This document shows positions 43,437-54,030 of a DNA stretch of 64,000 nt, one piece after another. Below the pieces are notes generated by a model. The model did not search any database. It had not been told where the DNA came from and worked only from the letters and a program-made list of their open reading frames with translations. This stretch comes from Rachycentron canadum. Lineage: Eukaryota > Chordata > Actinopteri > Carangiformes > Rachycentridae. The translations under genes were made by a program, and so were the position numbers. How positions within the stretch are numbered: the stretch's first letter is position 1; each line of letters opens with the position of its first letter. The DNA is taken from contig CM076658.1 in NCBI GenBank assembly GCA_038496675.1, forward strand, positions 5,078,520 through 5,142,519. Reading direction: 5' to 3'.

Positions 43437-43478
43437 TCCATCCATCCATCCATCCATCCATCCATTCCTCCATCCATC
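43437..43478. repeat. (CCAT)n microsatellite
   Basis: About 10 tetranucleotide units with one interruption (cattcctc). Confidence 0.93.
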
Positions 43479-44332
43479 ACTGTATTTTCACAGAAGTTAA
43501 CACTCTGGAGTAGATGTAGCCACACTGCTTGACCTTTGACCTTTTAGTAACAGCAAAGCCAACATAGTGTATTTTGTATTTCATTAGATATCATGATAAA
43601 TGCATTACACTTCAGCGCCAATACCAAAAGTACTTTTTTGATTTCTTAATTGAACGAAACTCACAAAACAAAGTTTTCTTTTAACCTGTAAAGAGGGACA
43701 GGAGATGACACGTTGGCTGGATACCTGACCACTTAGCTGCTGCAGTGCCTCAGTTTTTTAACGTCTAAACAAAAGGGATTGTATAAAATTTTGACCACAA
43801 CCTCTCGAATGTTCACTGAAATCAGAATCTATCTGCTCAAAGAAGATGAAAAATATGTGAAAAATATACATTTGTTGTGACTTATTATTCCATAGCTGTT
43901 GTTGCATTTAGTTTTATTTCAGCTAGTATTAAAATAGAGCAGCTACTGTTGCCCTACCCATAACATATGACGGTCCAGTATGATTCTTCCTTATACAACC
44001 TTTTCCAAAGAATGGTGACGTCAAGCGATGACTATTTTAATCTCAATACTGGCTCACACAGCAAATTCAAACAAACTACCTGAGATGTGTGGGTGGCTGA
44101 GTGTGAGCACCTTCAATTGCATAAACAGCATGCACAACAGCAAATGTATATGTGACTGTGTATGTGTGTGTTTGCTTGTACAATCCCCATAGTGACTTTA
44201 AAGGTTGCTCTCCATCAGGATGAGTCACAGCACTGCAGCGCTTGCCATCTTTCTCCTTTTTGTGAAAGAGAGAATAAAATTGCACTGATGTGGACTGAGA
44301 TTTTCCCCTTGTGTCTCACCACGTGTTTACAG

Positions 44333-44360
<28 letters not shown>
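44333..44360. repeat. (CTG)9 trinucleotide repeat
   Basis: 28 bp of perfect GCT/CTG. It is intergenic. The Cys, Ala or Gln runs it gives in three frames are not part of a recognisable protein. Confidence 0.95.
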
Positions 44361-44363
<3 letters not shown>

Positions 44364-46149
44364 GCGAGGGGATCCTTCGCTCATCAGTTCTGGGTCTCAT
44401 GATACAGTCTCACAGCATTCAACTCTCACACCTCGTGCTGCGTCTTCACTTAATTCAACCACTGGATCACACACATTGTGCATATCTGGAATGCCTGATG
44501 CTATTTTAGACATTGCTCATGTGGTTGTTCATGAGGCACTGCCAACACACGTGGGTCATAATAAACAATTTGACAGAACACTGAGAAGGTTTATTTTTGG
44601 TGGAAGATGTTTTTTTTTTCTGAGTGTTTATAAAGCCTCAGATGTGATTTCTCTCAGTGGACTGCAAATAGAAGTTGTCCTTGGCTGGCTGCTACCACCG
44701 GCTGAATCAGCACAGGATTATAATTACACTGGATTAATGTTTCCTTTAAATTCATTCATTGAATATTAATGTGTGAATTGCTTAACGAGAGTATGAAAAT
44801 ATAGAATTGAGGGTCTGAAGACTTTCTACAGGAGAGATTTTTGATTGTTAATACATTTGCAGAACTTTCTGAACCTGTTATGACTTTGTCATCATGGGTA
44901 TCATGAGTGTAGACTGATTGGAAAATGTATCTATAATTGAATCAATGACGCAGAAAAATGCGCAAATAGTGAGGTCTGAATACTGTCTGAAGCCCCTGGA
45001 GATGAAGTCATTCACTCAGTTACAACATTAGTACAACAGTGTCTTGTGCTTGTGTAATGTTTCCTCCTCCTTCTCTCAGTGAACATAAGCAGTGGATTCA
45101 TATTGACAACCTTAATATTATTAACGCTAACATTAATGGACTGATATAATTGTGCTGCATATTTGTGCACATGAGCAACCTGCTACAATTGACTATAGAT
45201 TCTTCCCTCATAGTCCATTTAGTAGCTGTTCTGGAGCTTTTGGTTACATCATACTATCTTCCAGTTCCCAATACAATTGTCCAGTTCTGTTGGAGTTTCT
45301 CTGAGCCCTTTAAGGGATTCTGGTCTCTGTTGGGTTAAAATTGAGCATCGTTCTGATATAGTTTTATCAAATATGAACTTAAAATCTGTTGTCTTGTCTG
45401 TTGTGTTCTGTTTTTTGTTCCATTTTTTTATGCTCCTTTATCCACAGAGGTTCATTGTTTGACCTTTCCTGTTTTATTAAAATTAGTTGCTGCAGCATGT
45501 ATAATGTGCATGCTGCGTGTTTATCATTTCAAATCACTAGAATAGAAAAGGAAATAATAATGATGGATAAAAATAAAAAAGAAACTTCTCATTTTGGTCT
45601 CTACAGTCTGCAGCGTCTGCCATGCAGCCACATACAGTCACTTCTTCTTAGCTTGACTTGTCATTTACAAAGAGACAAGAACTGACTTTTGTGCTTTCTT
45701 TTTTTATTGATGAGCTCTGTTTTATTTTCAATGCTATCGCTGCAATGAGGGATATTTGAGGTTAAAACCACAAAAACAAAGCCTGTGTAATCAGTCAACT
45801 GAATGTTTTTCCTCAAGCTTTTTTCCTTATAGTCAACAGTCTTCTGCTTAGTTTGACTGGATTCTACTGTGTTAAAAATACTTGAGAAGTGAGAAACAAA
45901 TGGCTAAATTACACTGGGACCAAGCCTTTACTAGGCTCTGTGTTTCTTTGTGTTTTTATCTCCCCAGTTTTCTCAGGAATAATGATAATAATGAGGTTTA
46001 ATCATTCACTTTGAAATGAACTCACTCATAAATACATGGAAGAAGATGATCACAAGCATTTCCCTCTTGGCAAAAACTCTTTATACTTTACATATAATCC
46101 TGTTAAATAATTTACAGAAGCTCAGGTATTTTCTTGTGTGTTAAAGAGT

Positions 46150-46455
46150 CTGTTTGTCTTGATGATTAGAAATAAAAACATACTTTTCCACTCACTCCTA
46201 CTGGCACCTAGATACCAGATCCCCGTTCATAGCGTTGTGTTTTGGTTTGGTAACCATTTTAATTATTCAGCCCCACTGCAAACTGTCCTGATTTTATTAA
46301 CTAACATGGGAAAATTGTACCTCTTGAGGTTTTCCAATGCCTTACCTCATTGGTTGGAGCACCACGGGCAAAGATTCATTCATTTTCATAACATCAGTGT
46401 GACAGCAGAAATGGAGCTAACTGCACAGGGGTTTGAGTGAAATAACCCTTTAAAT
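46150..46455. repeat. Possible decayed TIR-type teleost repeat
   Basis: It contains gcacctagataccagatccc and ends gtttgagtgaaataaccctt followed by taaa, similar in wording to the ends of the 40971-41750 element. The boundaries are unclear and no coding capacity remains. Confidence 0.35.
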
Positions 46456-46663
46456 AACTATAGTTTCTGTAGCAAAACCGATGATGAGACTAAATGTTTG
46501 TGTTTGTTTGTGTGTGAGTGTGTTAATAACATGTGTGCATCCTGTGTGAGATGATAAACTGCTGAACAAGTTCATTCAACATTCAGATGATGGCAGCAGC
46601 GTTCTGTGTCAAGTCAGCACCCACAACATACAGCATGTGTGTAGTTCCAGTGACTGTGGAACT

Positions 46664-46668
<5 letters not shown>

Positions 46669-46710
<42 letters not shown>
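46669..46710. repeat. (CA)21 microsatellite
   Basis: 42 bp of perfect CA, intergenic. Confidence 0.97.
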
Positions 46711-46712
<2 letters not shown>

Positions 46713-46906
46713 GAGGATTTAAGACTCCTCACTGTTTTCAGCCTGTTTCCATGATCCCTGTGAGACATGTGAGGAAGGTTATCGGCTCATCAGCAGCTAA
46801 TCTTTGCTACTTTATATTATGTTGGGTTTGTTTGATTCACCTGTGACTGTTCTTATCCATAAGCTGATCATATATTTTGTGTGCAAAATCTTAATGTGCA
46901 AAGTGC

Positions 46907-47171
46907 ACAATGTGGCCTAAAGTATGTGGACACCCCTTATATGTTTGTGCACGTTTGGTCTTGAGGTTTCGTCCAAGTTTGTGGCGACAGTTTCTCGAAG
47001 ACCTGTTCATGTTTCAGTGTGGTTTTCTGAGTTTGGTTCACTGGTCCTGACCTAAACTACCAGGCTTTCAGTGCTGCACCTCACTAACGCTCTTGTGGGC
47101 TGAATGGGAGGAAATTCTTGCAGCCATGTTGCCTGAAACCAGAAGAGCAGAGGATGTTACAGCAGCAAGTT
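46907..47171 (+). mobile_element. Tc1-like transposon, internally deleted remnant
   Basis: Begins atgtggcctaaagtatgtgg followed by acacccc, matching the teleost Tc1-type terminus. It then jumps to the 3' part of a transposase: near 47080 it reads LTNALV before a one-base insertion gives a stop, where intact elements continue AEWE. gcagccatg and gaagagcagaggatgttaca follow in the expected order. Broken and inactive. Confidence 0.75.
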
Positions 47172-47889
47172 AAATAGGGTTAAACAATTACACATGATTG
47201 TAATGTTGTCTACATATTTTCAACTATGTCATGAGTTCAGCTGTAAAATAAGTGAATAAATTACATTATTTATGCCTAATATTTAGAGGAGTAAAAGTGT
47301 AAAGTAGCATCAAAGTGAAGAACCTCAACACTCAACACATCTGTTTGTTTCATGAGTTTAAAAATGGCAAGATCTCTGTTTCCTTGTGTTATACAACAAT
47401 AAGTTGTGTTCGGTGTTGGGAAAGAGCAACAGATTGAGCAAGCAAACAAGCAGTCATAAGACAAGCGGAGAAAATAAGTTGCACAACTTGAATCAAGATA
47501 AATTTGTCTCTGATTTATATCTGAGTTCTCTTTTTATTTGATGAAGACGTTGCTGAATGGAAGCTCCTGTTCTCTCCGTTAACAGTGTTTCACCCTTGAT
47601 GAATTCCAAAAGGGGCAAAGGGAATTCAGCTGGAGGTGAGCCGGTCTCTGCAAACACACGAGGCTCCTCGTCACATGCCTCCAATTTCTATTCATTAACA
47701 CACAATGTGAACCTAAGTGACACAAATGCTCTTCCCTAATATGTAAATGGGCACAGACTCACTGCCGGTGTAGATGGTGGAAGAAGTGAAAACACAGGCC
47801 TGGATCACACATGTTCTCCTATGCTCTTTAGGCTCTTGATTACTGTTACACAAACACTATCACAGAGGATGTAAAGATGTACAGGGGAT

Positions 47890-48140
47890 TGTTGATCTCT
47901 TTTCCAAATGGTTAATCAATTAAATATCAAAAGAAAAGTGAAAATTTCCAATTTCAAGTTGTTTTGTCTGAACAGATATCTTAAACTAATATACTGCTAC
48001 TACTAACACATTTAATTTATAGCCTGTAAAAATGATCAAAAATTCACATCCTGAATTTCTGATGTTTGACATTTAATTGATAAATAACTGAAATTTAATC
48101 CATTATTAAATGTATTTCTTCTCAAAATAAAAGTTGCAAA
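47890..48140. repeat. Dispersed teleost repeat, 'ATTAATCGATTA' family, very decayed
   Basis: Contains atggttaatcaattaaat, ttttgtctgaacagatatct and tttgacatttaattgataaa in the order expected for this family. Identity is low. Confidence 0.4.
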
Positions 48141-48750
48141 AGAAATGTTCAGAGAATGCAGCTAAAGAGAAAAAGTCAGAAAATACTTATTTTTTTCCCC
48201 AAAAATATCCATTCAAAGGTCTAAGTGAAGACGGTCTTCGTTTAAAGGTGGTGATATTAAGTTTTTATTTTATTTAAATTATATTGAAACAGGAGAATAA
48301 TGAGTCTGGTATCAGTCTCCAAATTTGAGAATGGGAACCAAGGGAAGCTTCAACCCCCGGTGTGTGTGTGTGTGAGAGAGAGGGTCCGTCCAGCTGTGAG
48401 TACAGACCCGCCCATTCATCGAAAGCGCCCGGGGGTCGCGCAGCCTCCGACGTGGATTGACCAGCCTGCCGTCCAATGAAAAGGCGCCAAAGCGTGACTC
48501 ACCCTCTTCTCTTTCCAATGGAAGCGCGGCGGAGAGGCGGACAGCAGGAAGCACACTTGGTTGAATGGCCATTAAAGCAGCAATCAGCGGTAAATATGTT
48601 ATGATGCCACGCTCCCGAACAGACGCCCAGCGGATTGTCCGAGGCTGCGGGCGCGCACTTTGGCACCGGGCGGACACTTCATGAGACACTGCCGCTGCAC
48701 GGCCGCCGATCCACCGCGCGTTGGAGGCTGGTTACAAATCAGATCAGGAG

Positions 48751-48774
48751 TCTCTCCCTCTCTCTCCCTCTCTC

Positions 48775-48805
<31 letters not shown>

Positions 48806-48831
48806 CCCCCTCCCTCTCTCTCTCTCTCTCT
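48751..48831. repeat. (CT)n tract in adcy5 leader
   Basis: 81 bp of imperfect CT with CCC interruptions, close to the presumed transcription start. Confidence 0.95.
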
Positions 48832-48980
48832 ACCTGGGGAACTGGACAGTGATGGACAGCTGTTGGACACTGATTCGGCGCAGAGGTTAACGCTGAATTG
48901 ACCGTAACACCACAGCTGTGCCATGGACCAGGGGGCTGTTTTTTGTGGTTGCCACAGGAGGAGAAGGAGGAGCGGCTGAC

Positions 48981-49008
48981 TTCTCTCTCTCTCTCTCTCT
49001 CTCTCTCG

Positions 49009-49045
<37 letters not shown>

Positions 49046-49060
49046 CTCCTCCTCCGCTCC
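48981..49060. repeat. Second (CT)n tract in adcy5 leader
   Basis: About 80 bp of CT with few interruptions, 150 bp after the first. Both read GA on the other strand. Confidence 0.95.
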
Positions 49061-49866
49061 CACAATCGGCGCAAGTGTGCGAGCGGATCGTGATGATGCT
49101 TTTGGGCCAAACGTGAGGCTCCCACCGCTGAGCGTCCAGGGCTGCGATGGTCGGCCAATACATCTGAATTAAGACCTGACGGGACCGAGTGAGAGGCGCC
49201 AACATGGGATTCGCCTTCTTTCATTTCCACCCACCTCCGTGTTTTCTGTCCACAAACCGCTTACAACAGTACAGGAAACATGTTGGCAGATATAACGGAT
49301 TCACAGCGTAATTGATGGTGTTGCGCTATGATCTCTGGGGACGATCTGATCTGTGCATCGGGTTTCAACCACAGCGCGCGCTGCCGTGCAACCTCTCCAT
49401 GGATGTTAGTTAATTGGGCCCAATGATGTAGAGCAAAATCCACCTGGATCTAATCTTCCCTCCTCTCGTGGTGAAACTGGCTCCCCTGTGACTTTTGCGC
49501 ATGTTCAATTGTTTTTTTTTTGTTTTTGTTTTTTTTGTTTGTTTTTTTTAAAATTTAAATTAATTTATTCCCAGAGCTTTTCACCCCTTCTGGTTAATGC
49601 TTTGAACAGCCCCATGTCTAATTTTAAGATGATATAAAGTGGAACCAGGACAGTGATAGTTCGTACTTTAAAGGTTTAAAAGGCTCAGATTGTTTCAGCA
49701 GTGACCAACTATGGGGGGTTCAACTTATATCAGACACGTGATGCGCCTCATCTTCGTGTCCTGACGCCGTTTTCCACTGGAACAAAACTTTTAACGCAGT
49801 GTTTATAAGTTTAAGCACTTTGAGTTGTCGTCCCCCGTTGTTTTTTTTTGTTTTTTTTAAGCTACT

Positions 49867-50796
49867 ATGTCCAGATCTAACAGTGTCAGCCCACCCGGAG
49901 TCGGTGCGCCTGTGTTGAGGGGAGGGACCGAGCACAGATCAGCTTGGGGAGAGTCTGAGTCCGTGGCCAACGGGTGCCCATACTCGGCCAGATCCCCGCG
50001 CAAGAAGCTCACCCGGACTAACAGTCGGTGGAGGGAAGAGGATGATCTGGACCACCGGCAGCCCGGCCGAGCCTCCACGGCCGTCAGCAGGGTCAGCTTC
50101 AGGTCCAGGTCGGCTTGGCAGGACCATGGCGAGGAGAACCGAGACCGCTTGTCCCCAAAACGCCCAGACAACGAGGTGAGACCCAAGTCTGTAGAGCTGG
50201 GTCTGGAGGAGCGGAGAGCCAAGCCGAGGGCCAACGAGGAGGAGGTCATGCCCGATGTTAACTTTTCTTTAGTGGCGTGCTGCACCAGCGTCATGCACGT
50301 TTTCAAATCCAAGAAATTCCAGTCGGAGAAGTTGGAGCGGCTCTACCAGCGCTACTTTTTCCGCCTCAACCAGAGCAGTTTGACCATGCTCATGGCGGTG
50401 CTGGTGCTGGTCTTCACGGTCATGCTGGGCTTCCACTGCTCCGGCGGGACGGCGAGGCCGAGCGTCACTTATGTGGTGGTATTTTCCGTTGCCATCTTCC
50501 TCACACTCGTACTCATGGTGGTCTGCAACAGGAACGGGTTTCACCAGGACCATATGTGGATTGTTTGCTATGTGGTCATCCTGGTGGTGCTCGTGATCCA
50601 GGTGATCGGAGTGCTGCTCGTGCAACCCAGAAGTGCCTCGGAGGGGATCTGGTGGACCGTGTTCTTCATCCATGTCATCTACACTCTGCTGCCCGTCAGG
50701 ATGCGCGCCGCAGTCATCACTGGAGTTATACTTTCCGCCATCCACGTGGCTGTTTCTTGGATGTTAAACGACATGGACAGCTTTCTGTGGAAGCAG
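49867..50796 (+). CDS. adcy5: adcy5 first coding exon, adenylyl cyclase 5 (partial)
   Basis: 310 codons from ATG (A at -3) to an AAGCAG/GTATGT donor, phase 0. Adenylyl cyclase 5 is a plasma-membrane enzyme that makes cAMP from ATP, is stimulated by G-alpha-s and is inhibited by G-alpha-i and calcium. The start MSRSNSVSPPG and EHRSAWGES match ADCY5, not ADCY6. LERLYQRYFFRLNQSSLTML begins the first membrane block at about residue 157. Five membrane segments are visible, at about 172-190, 200-220, 230-252, 261-277 and 280-300. The sixth and the C1 catalytic domain lie in later exons outside the window. The N-terminal tail is about 70 residues shorter than in human because the Gly/Ala-rich stretch is missing. 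Frame past 50796 is intron read-through. Confidence 0.97.
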
Positions 50797-51595
50797 GTAT
50801 GTAGAAAAATGTGCTTTTTCGAAACGATCTGCACTGAGAGTTGGTTTTCTTCACCTCCACTGCGCGCAAAAAGGCGCAGCAGGACGCGGCCACTTCCTTT
50901 TTAAAAGTTCCTGCTGCTGATCTTGTTTTCCCTCATTGTCGAAGCTCACTCTCTAGGGGGCAAGAGAGAGAATGAAAACAGAGGCACCACCAGCACCTCA
51001 TGCAGGGCAACTCTTCATAAAGCTGCTTCAGTGATGCTCAAAACTACAGAAATGCAAAGACTCAAAATTCAGAGTGATTGGGGAGAAATCAGGGTGGTGG
51101 TGTGATGAAGCCAGATCTTACACATAAGCAAATATCGACAGCCCTTCCTTCAGATGTAGTTTTGATCCAGATCATTTAAAGCGCACTGGGGCCTTTAAGT
51201 CTCATCTTTGCTGGAGGTTCCTGTTTTAACCAGTGAGATGCAGAGGTTAGGTTGATCAGGGTTGATCAGAGACACACATCTGGGGGTCCTTAGGACAGAA
51301 ATGATACTTGGAAGAGCCCAGTTAGGTCTTTGCATGTCCTGCCTGCCTCAGGGTTTTTGAAAAAGGGGAATTGGAGTGATGCTACTTCTCCACCAGTAAC
51401 TTTCTGTCGCCATGGCTGCAGCCCATCTCTTCAGCAAACATTAAATTACTTAATTGACAACTTGAGATACAACATTTTGAGATATTTTATCTTTATCTTG
51501 ATATTTTAGTTATATTGTGTCATAATTAGTGCATGAATTTGTGAGTTATGATCAAAACCATGTTTTGTCTTAATTAAAATGATAATGGGTTCATC

Positions 51596-51860
51596 TTTGC
51601 GGACATTTCTTAAAGTGGAGTGACTCTCCAAGTGGACATTTATGCCAAATTTGAGAAAAATCCCTCAAGGTGTTACTGGGATATCATGTTCACAAGGCCA
51701 AAACTGTGTTTTGTGAGGTCACCTTGACCTTTGGCCATTGACCTTTTAACCACCAAAAGCTAATCAGTTTATCTTTGAGTCCCAATGAATATTTGTGCCA
51801 AATTTGAGGAGATTCTGTCAGGGAGTTACTGAGATATCGTCTAGGATGGAAGGGACGATG
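51596..51860. repeat. Degenerate tandem repeat of teleost type, two units
   Basis: Unit 1 has atttatgccaaatttgagaa and gtgttactgggatatca. Unit 2 has atttgtgccaaatttgagga and gagttactgagatatcg about 120-130 bp later. Between them lies gaggtcaccttgacctttgg. This wording is common in percomorph intergenic repeats. Confidence 0.7.
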
Positions 51861-53994
51861 AACGTATGTATCTGCGAACGCCTCTGGTCCTTTTAGATTC
51901 CAGGTGGAGATTATCACAGAGGTCGGTGTTTTCTTATATTGAACTGCAAATGAAGTATTTTCCAATTACAAATGAGAAAAAAATGGTCCGTAGTAGAGCT
52001 GGGCGACATGACTTTAAATCCGCATCAGAAACTTGCACAACAACAACAACAACAGACGATTACTTAATCGCTTATCAGTCTCTCTCTATCTTTTGTGCCT
52101 TGCACTCTTTAAACAACGCAATGTGATTGTCCTCAAAGTAGTTAAACAAATTTGTGGTGTTGGTATCTTTTTAGTAGTTTTTCTGCAGTGTTTGCGTTTG
52201 ACTTTTTTGTTTGGTGTCATCTTCACTAAAGCTGAAATGGGCCCCAGCTTTCTTTTTAGGTATAAACTGTTGGTTTGAGAACTACCGTTTGTGCTTGTGT
52301 TGCTCATATCATGGACTCATTTTATATTGTTATTGTCTGTCACGAGGTTTTGCTTTATTTTTGACAATGAATAATCATCACATCTTTTAAGCAGCAGCTC
52401 AGATCTTGAGCTAATTCAAACCCTGCTCTCCAACTCTTAGTATCGGTCCTGAGGCACATTTGCAATCACTGACATGTATCATATTTAGGACTTTTTATTT
52501 CATAATAAAATGAAGAGCAAACTGCTGTTTAAATACTTGAAACTGAAGCTGTTTTACAGAGGAGAAAAGTGTTAGCCCTTAGCTTCGGAAAGACTGATTT
52601 CAGGTCGTTTGTTTTACTTCATCTGGGCTTGTAATAAGCTTACAGTTGATGGTTTCAGGGGGTATTGTTTTAATGTGCTGCTGAGCCTACATGCTCCTCA
52701 TAAAATCTAAATGCCTGTGGTTGTATTTTTACAACATGAATATTACTTTGGAAACATCTCTCCAGGGCTGGTGGACTCTGTCCGTAATAAAGGTGCCTAC
52801 ACAAATGGCTTTAATTTTCCACCATTATTTAAAGGTGCACTTAATTGCATTGTACACTGAGTTCTACAACTACAACAAGTATTATTAACCCCAAATTGCG
52901 TGTGTTAGTGTTGCTGCAGCTCCTAACTCCCACTTCATTGTTCTGGCTGTTTACTCAATTTACTGTTTTTATCAGGCCCTGTATTGAACATAAACATTCC
53001 CTCTAACAGTGCAGCTCTTCTACAGTAGGCGCTTTTACACTTATGCTTAAAGAATAAATGAAGATGCCTGTGCATGTATTTATTTATTTATTTTTTGAGG
53101 TTTGGTTAGGGACTGTAGCTCATGGCCTCCCTCTTTGTTCCTATCAGTTCCTCCAACTGTATTTTTTAAAATTTATTTTAAAAAAAAAATTAAATTTTTT
53201 TTTTTTTTTTTTTGGCCAAATTGTGTAAATAAACAGTATCTAAGTCTAATCTTGAAACCTAAAAAGAGACATGCACATTTGCTATTTAAGTGTGCTCTAG
53301 AAATTAGAAAGGGGAAATGTTGCACACTTTATCTGGGCCACCAGAAGTGCATCCAACTTTAGAAAGAGAATATTAAATTGCACAGCATTTTCGAAAAAAC
53401 CTCAATGAAAGTGCATGAGCAGCCTTGTAATATGGTCCAGCATCAGCTACTTCTGCTCAGCTAGCACAAGTGCATCAGGAATGAAAACGTGCAAAGAATG
53501 TGTCGAACACTGAAAAGGATGTAGGATTTTACTTTTGTTTTTTTTTTTGGAAGCTAATGTTTGGTTGTATAAGCAAAGACCAGGCTGATAGTTTGGTTTT
53601 TTTTTTTTTTTTTTGTGCGAATGTGACCCAGCATCTATTTGTATTTTCTCCGAAAAGCCACATTGTCATTTGATGTGTTGATGTGAGTGTGTGGGAACGC
53701 GCTGCTGTATTTGTTGTTCTTTCCTCACCATGCTGTTGTTTTTAGCATATCTGTTCTCTCCTGTTTACATAGGACCCGGCTCTTTGCTGAGTTAAACCGC
53801 TGCTGTTTATGTGAGATCCCAAGATAATGCCATTTACTTATGTGTGTGCGCCTAGGAATATGTTTTATGTTTTTTTTTTTTAGAAATGCAACATCATTCA
53901 ACTCTGTAGCCTTCCTTAATACTTTCTTTCATATTAGCCTGAACAGCTGTGCCGGAAATCACATTGTTGCATGAATAAGATGAGATTCCCCCTC

Positions 53995-53997
<3 letters not shown>

Positions 53998-54030
<33 letters not shown>
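53998..54030. repeat. Poly-T run
   Basis: 33 T in a row in adcy5 intron 1. The length may be unreliable in the assembly. Confidence 0.9.

Larger units (their letters stand above)
39936..48409. other. Intergenic region between hacd2 and adcy5
   Basis: 8.5 kb without a recognisable gene on either strand. It holds an inverted-repeat element at 40971-41750 with a nested 24-bp inverted repeat, one N at 42886, GA, CATC, CTG and CA microsatellites, a Tc1-like remnant at 46907-47171, and decayed repeats near 46150-46455 and 47890-48140. The open frames (none over about 150 codons) look like chance. Confidence 0.75.
48410..49866 (+). promoter_or_regulatory. adcy5 promoter and 5' leader
   Basis: CpG- and GC-rich from about 48415 to 48740, unlike the AT-rich spacer before it. 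There are two CCAAT boxes at 48473-48477 and 48515-48519, 42 bp apart, and no clear TATA box. The transcription start is probably 48550-48750. The leader to the ATG at 49867 would be over 1 kb and contains two CT tracts and many upstream ATGs (for example in gccatggaccagg and caacatgggattc), so a spliced or internal start is possible. Confidence 0.5.

Noticed and set aside
44162..44769. Two overlapping frames with an Ala or Cys run (115 and 152 codons)
   Set aside because: The runs come from the CTG repeat; the flanking peptide resembles nothing and there is no splice context.
48312..48689. 125-codon minus-strand frame in the adcy5 promoter region
   Set aside because: Chance frame in CpG-rich sequence; no known domain, and the region carries CCAAT boxes for the plus strand.
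50269..50745. 158-codon minus-strand frame inside adcy5 exon 1
   Set aside because: Shadow of the strongly coding plus strand; low-complexity His/Asp/Glu composition with no homology.
50797..50904. Continuation of the adcy5 frame for 35 codons past the donor
   Set aside because: It follows a consensus GTATGT donor and diverges from the family exactly there; it is intron read-through.
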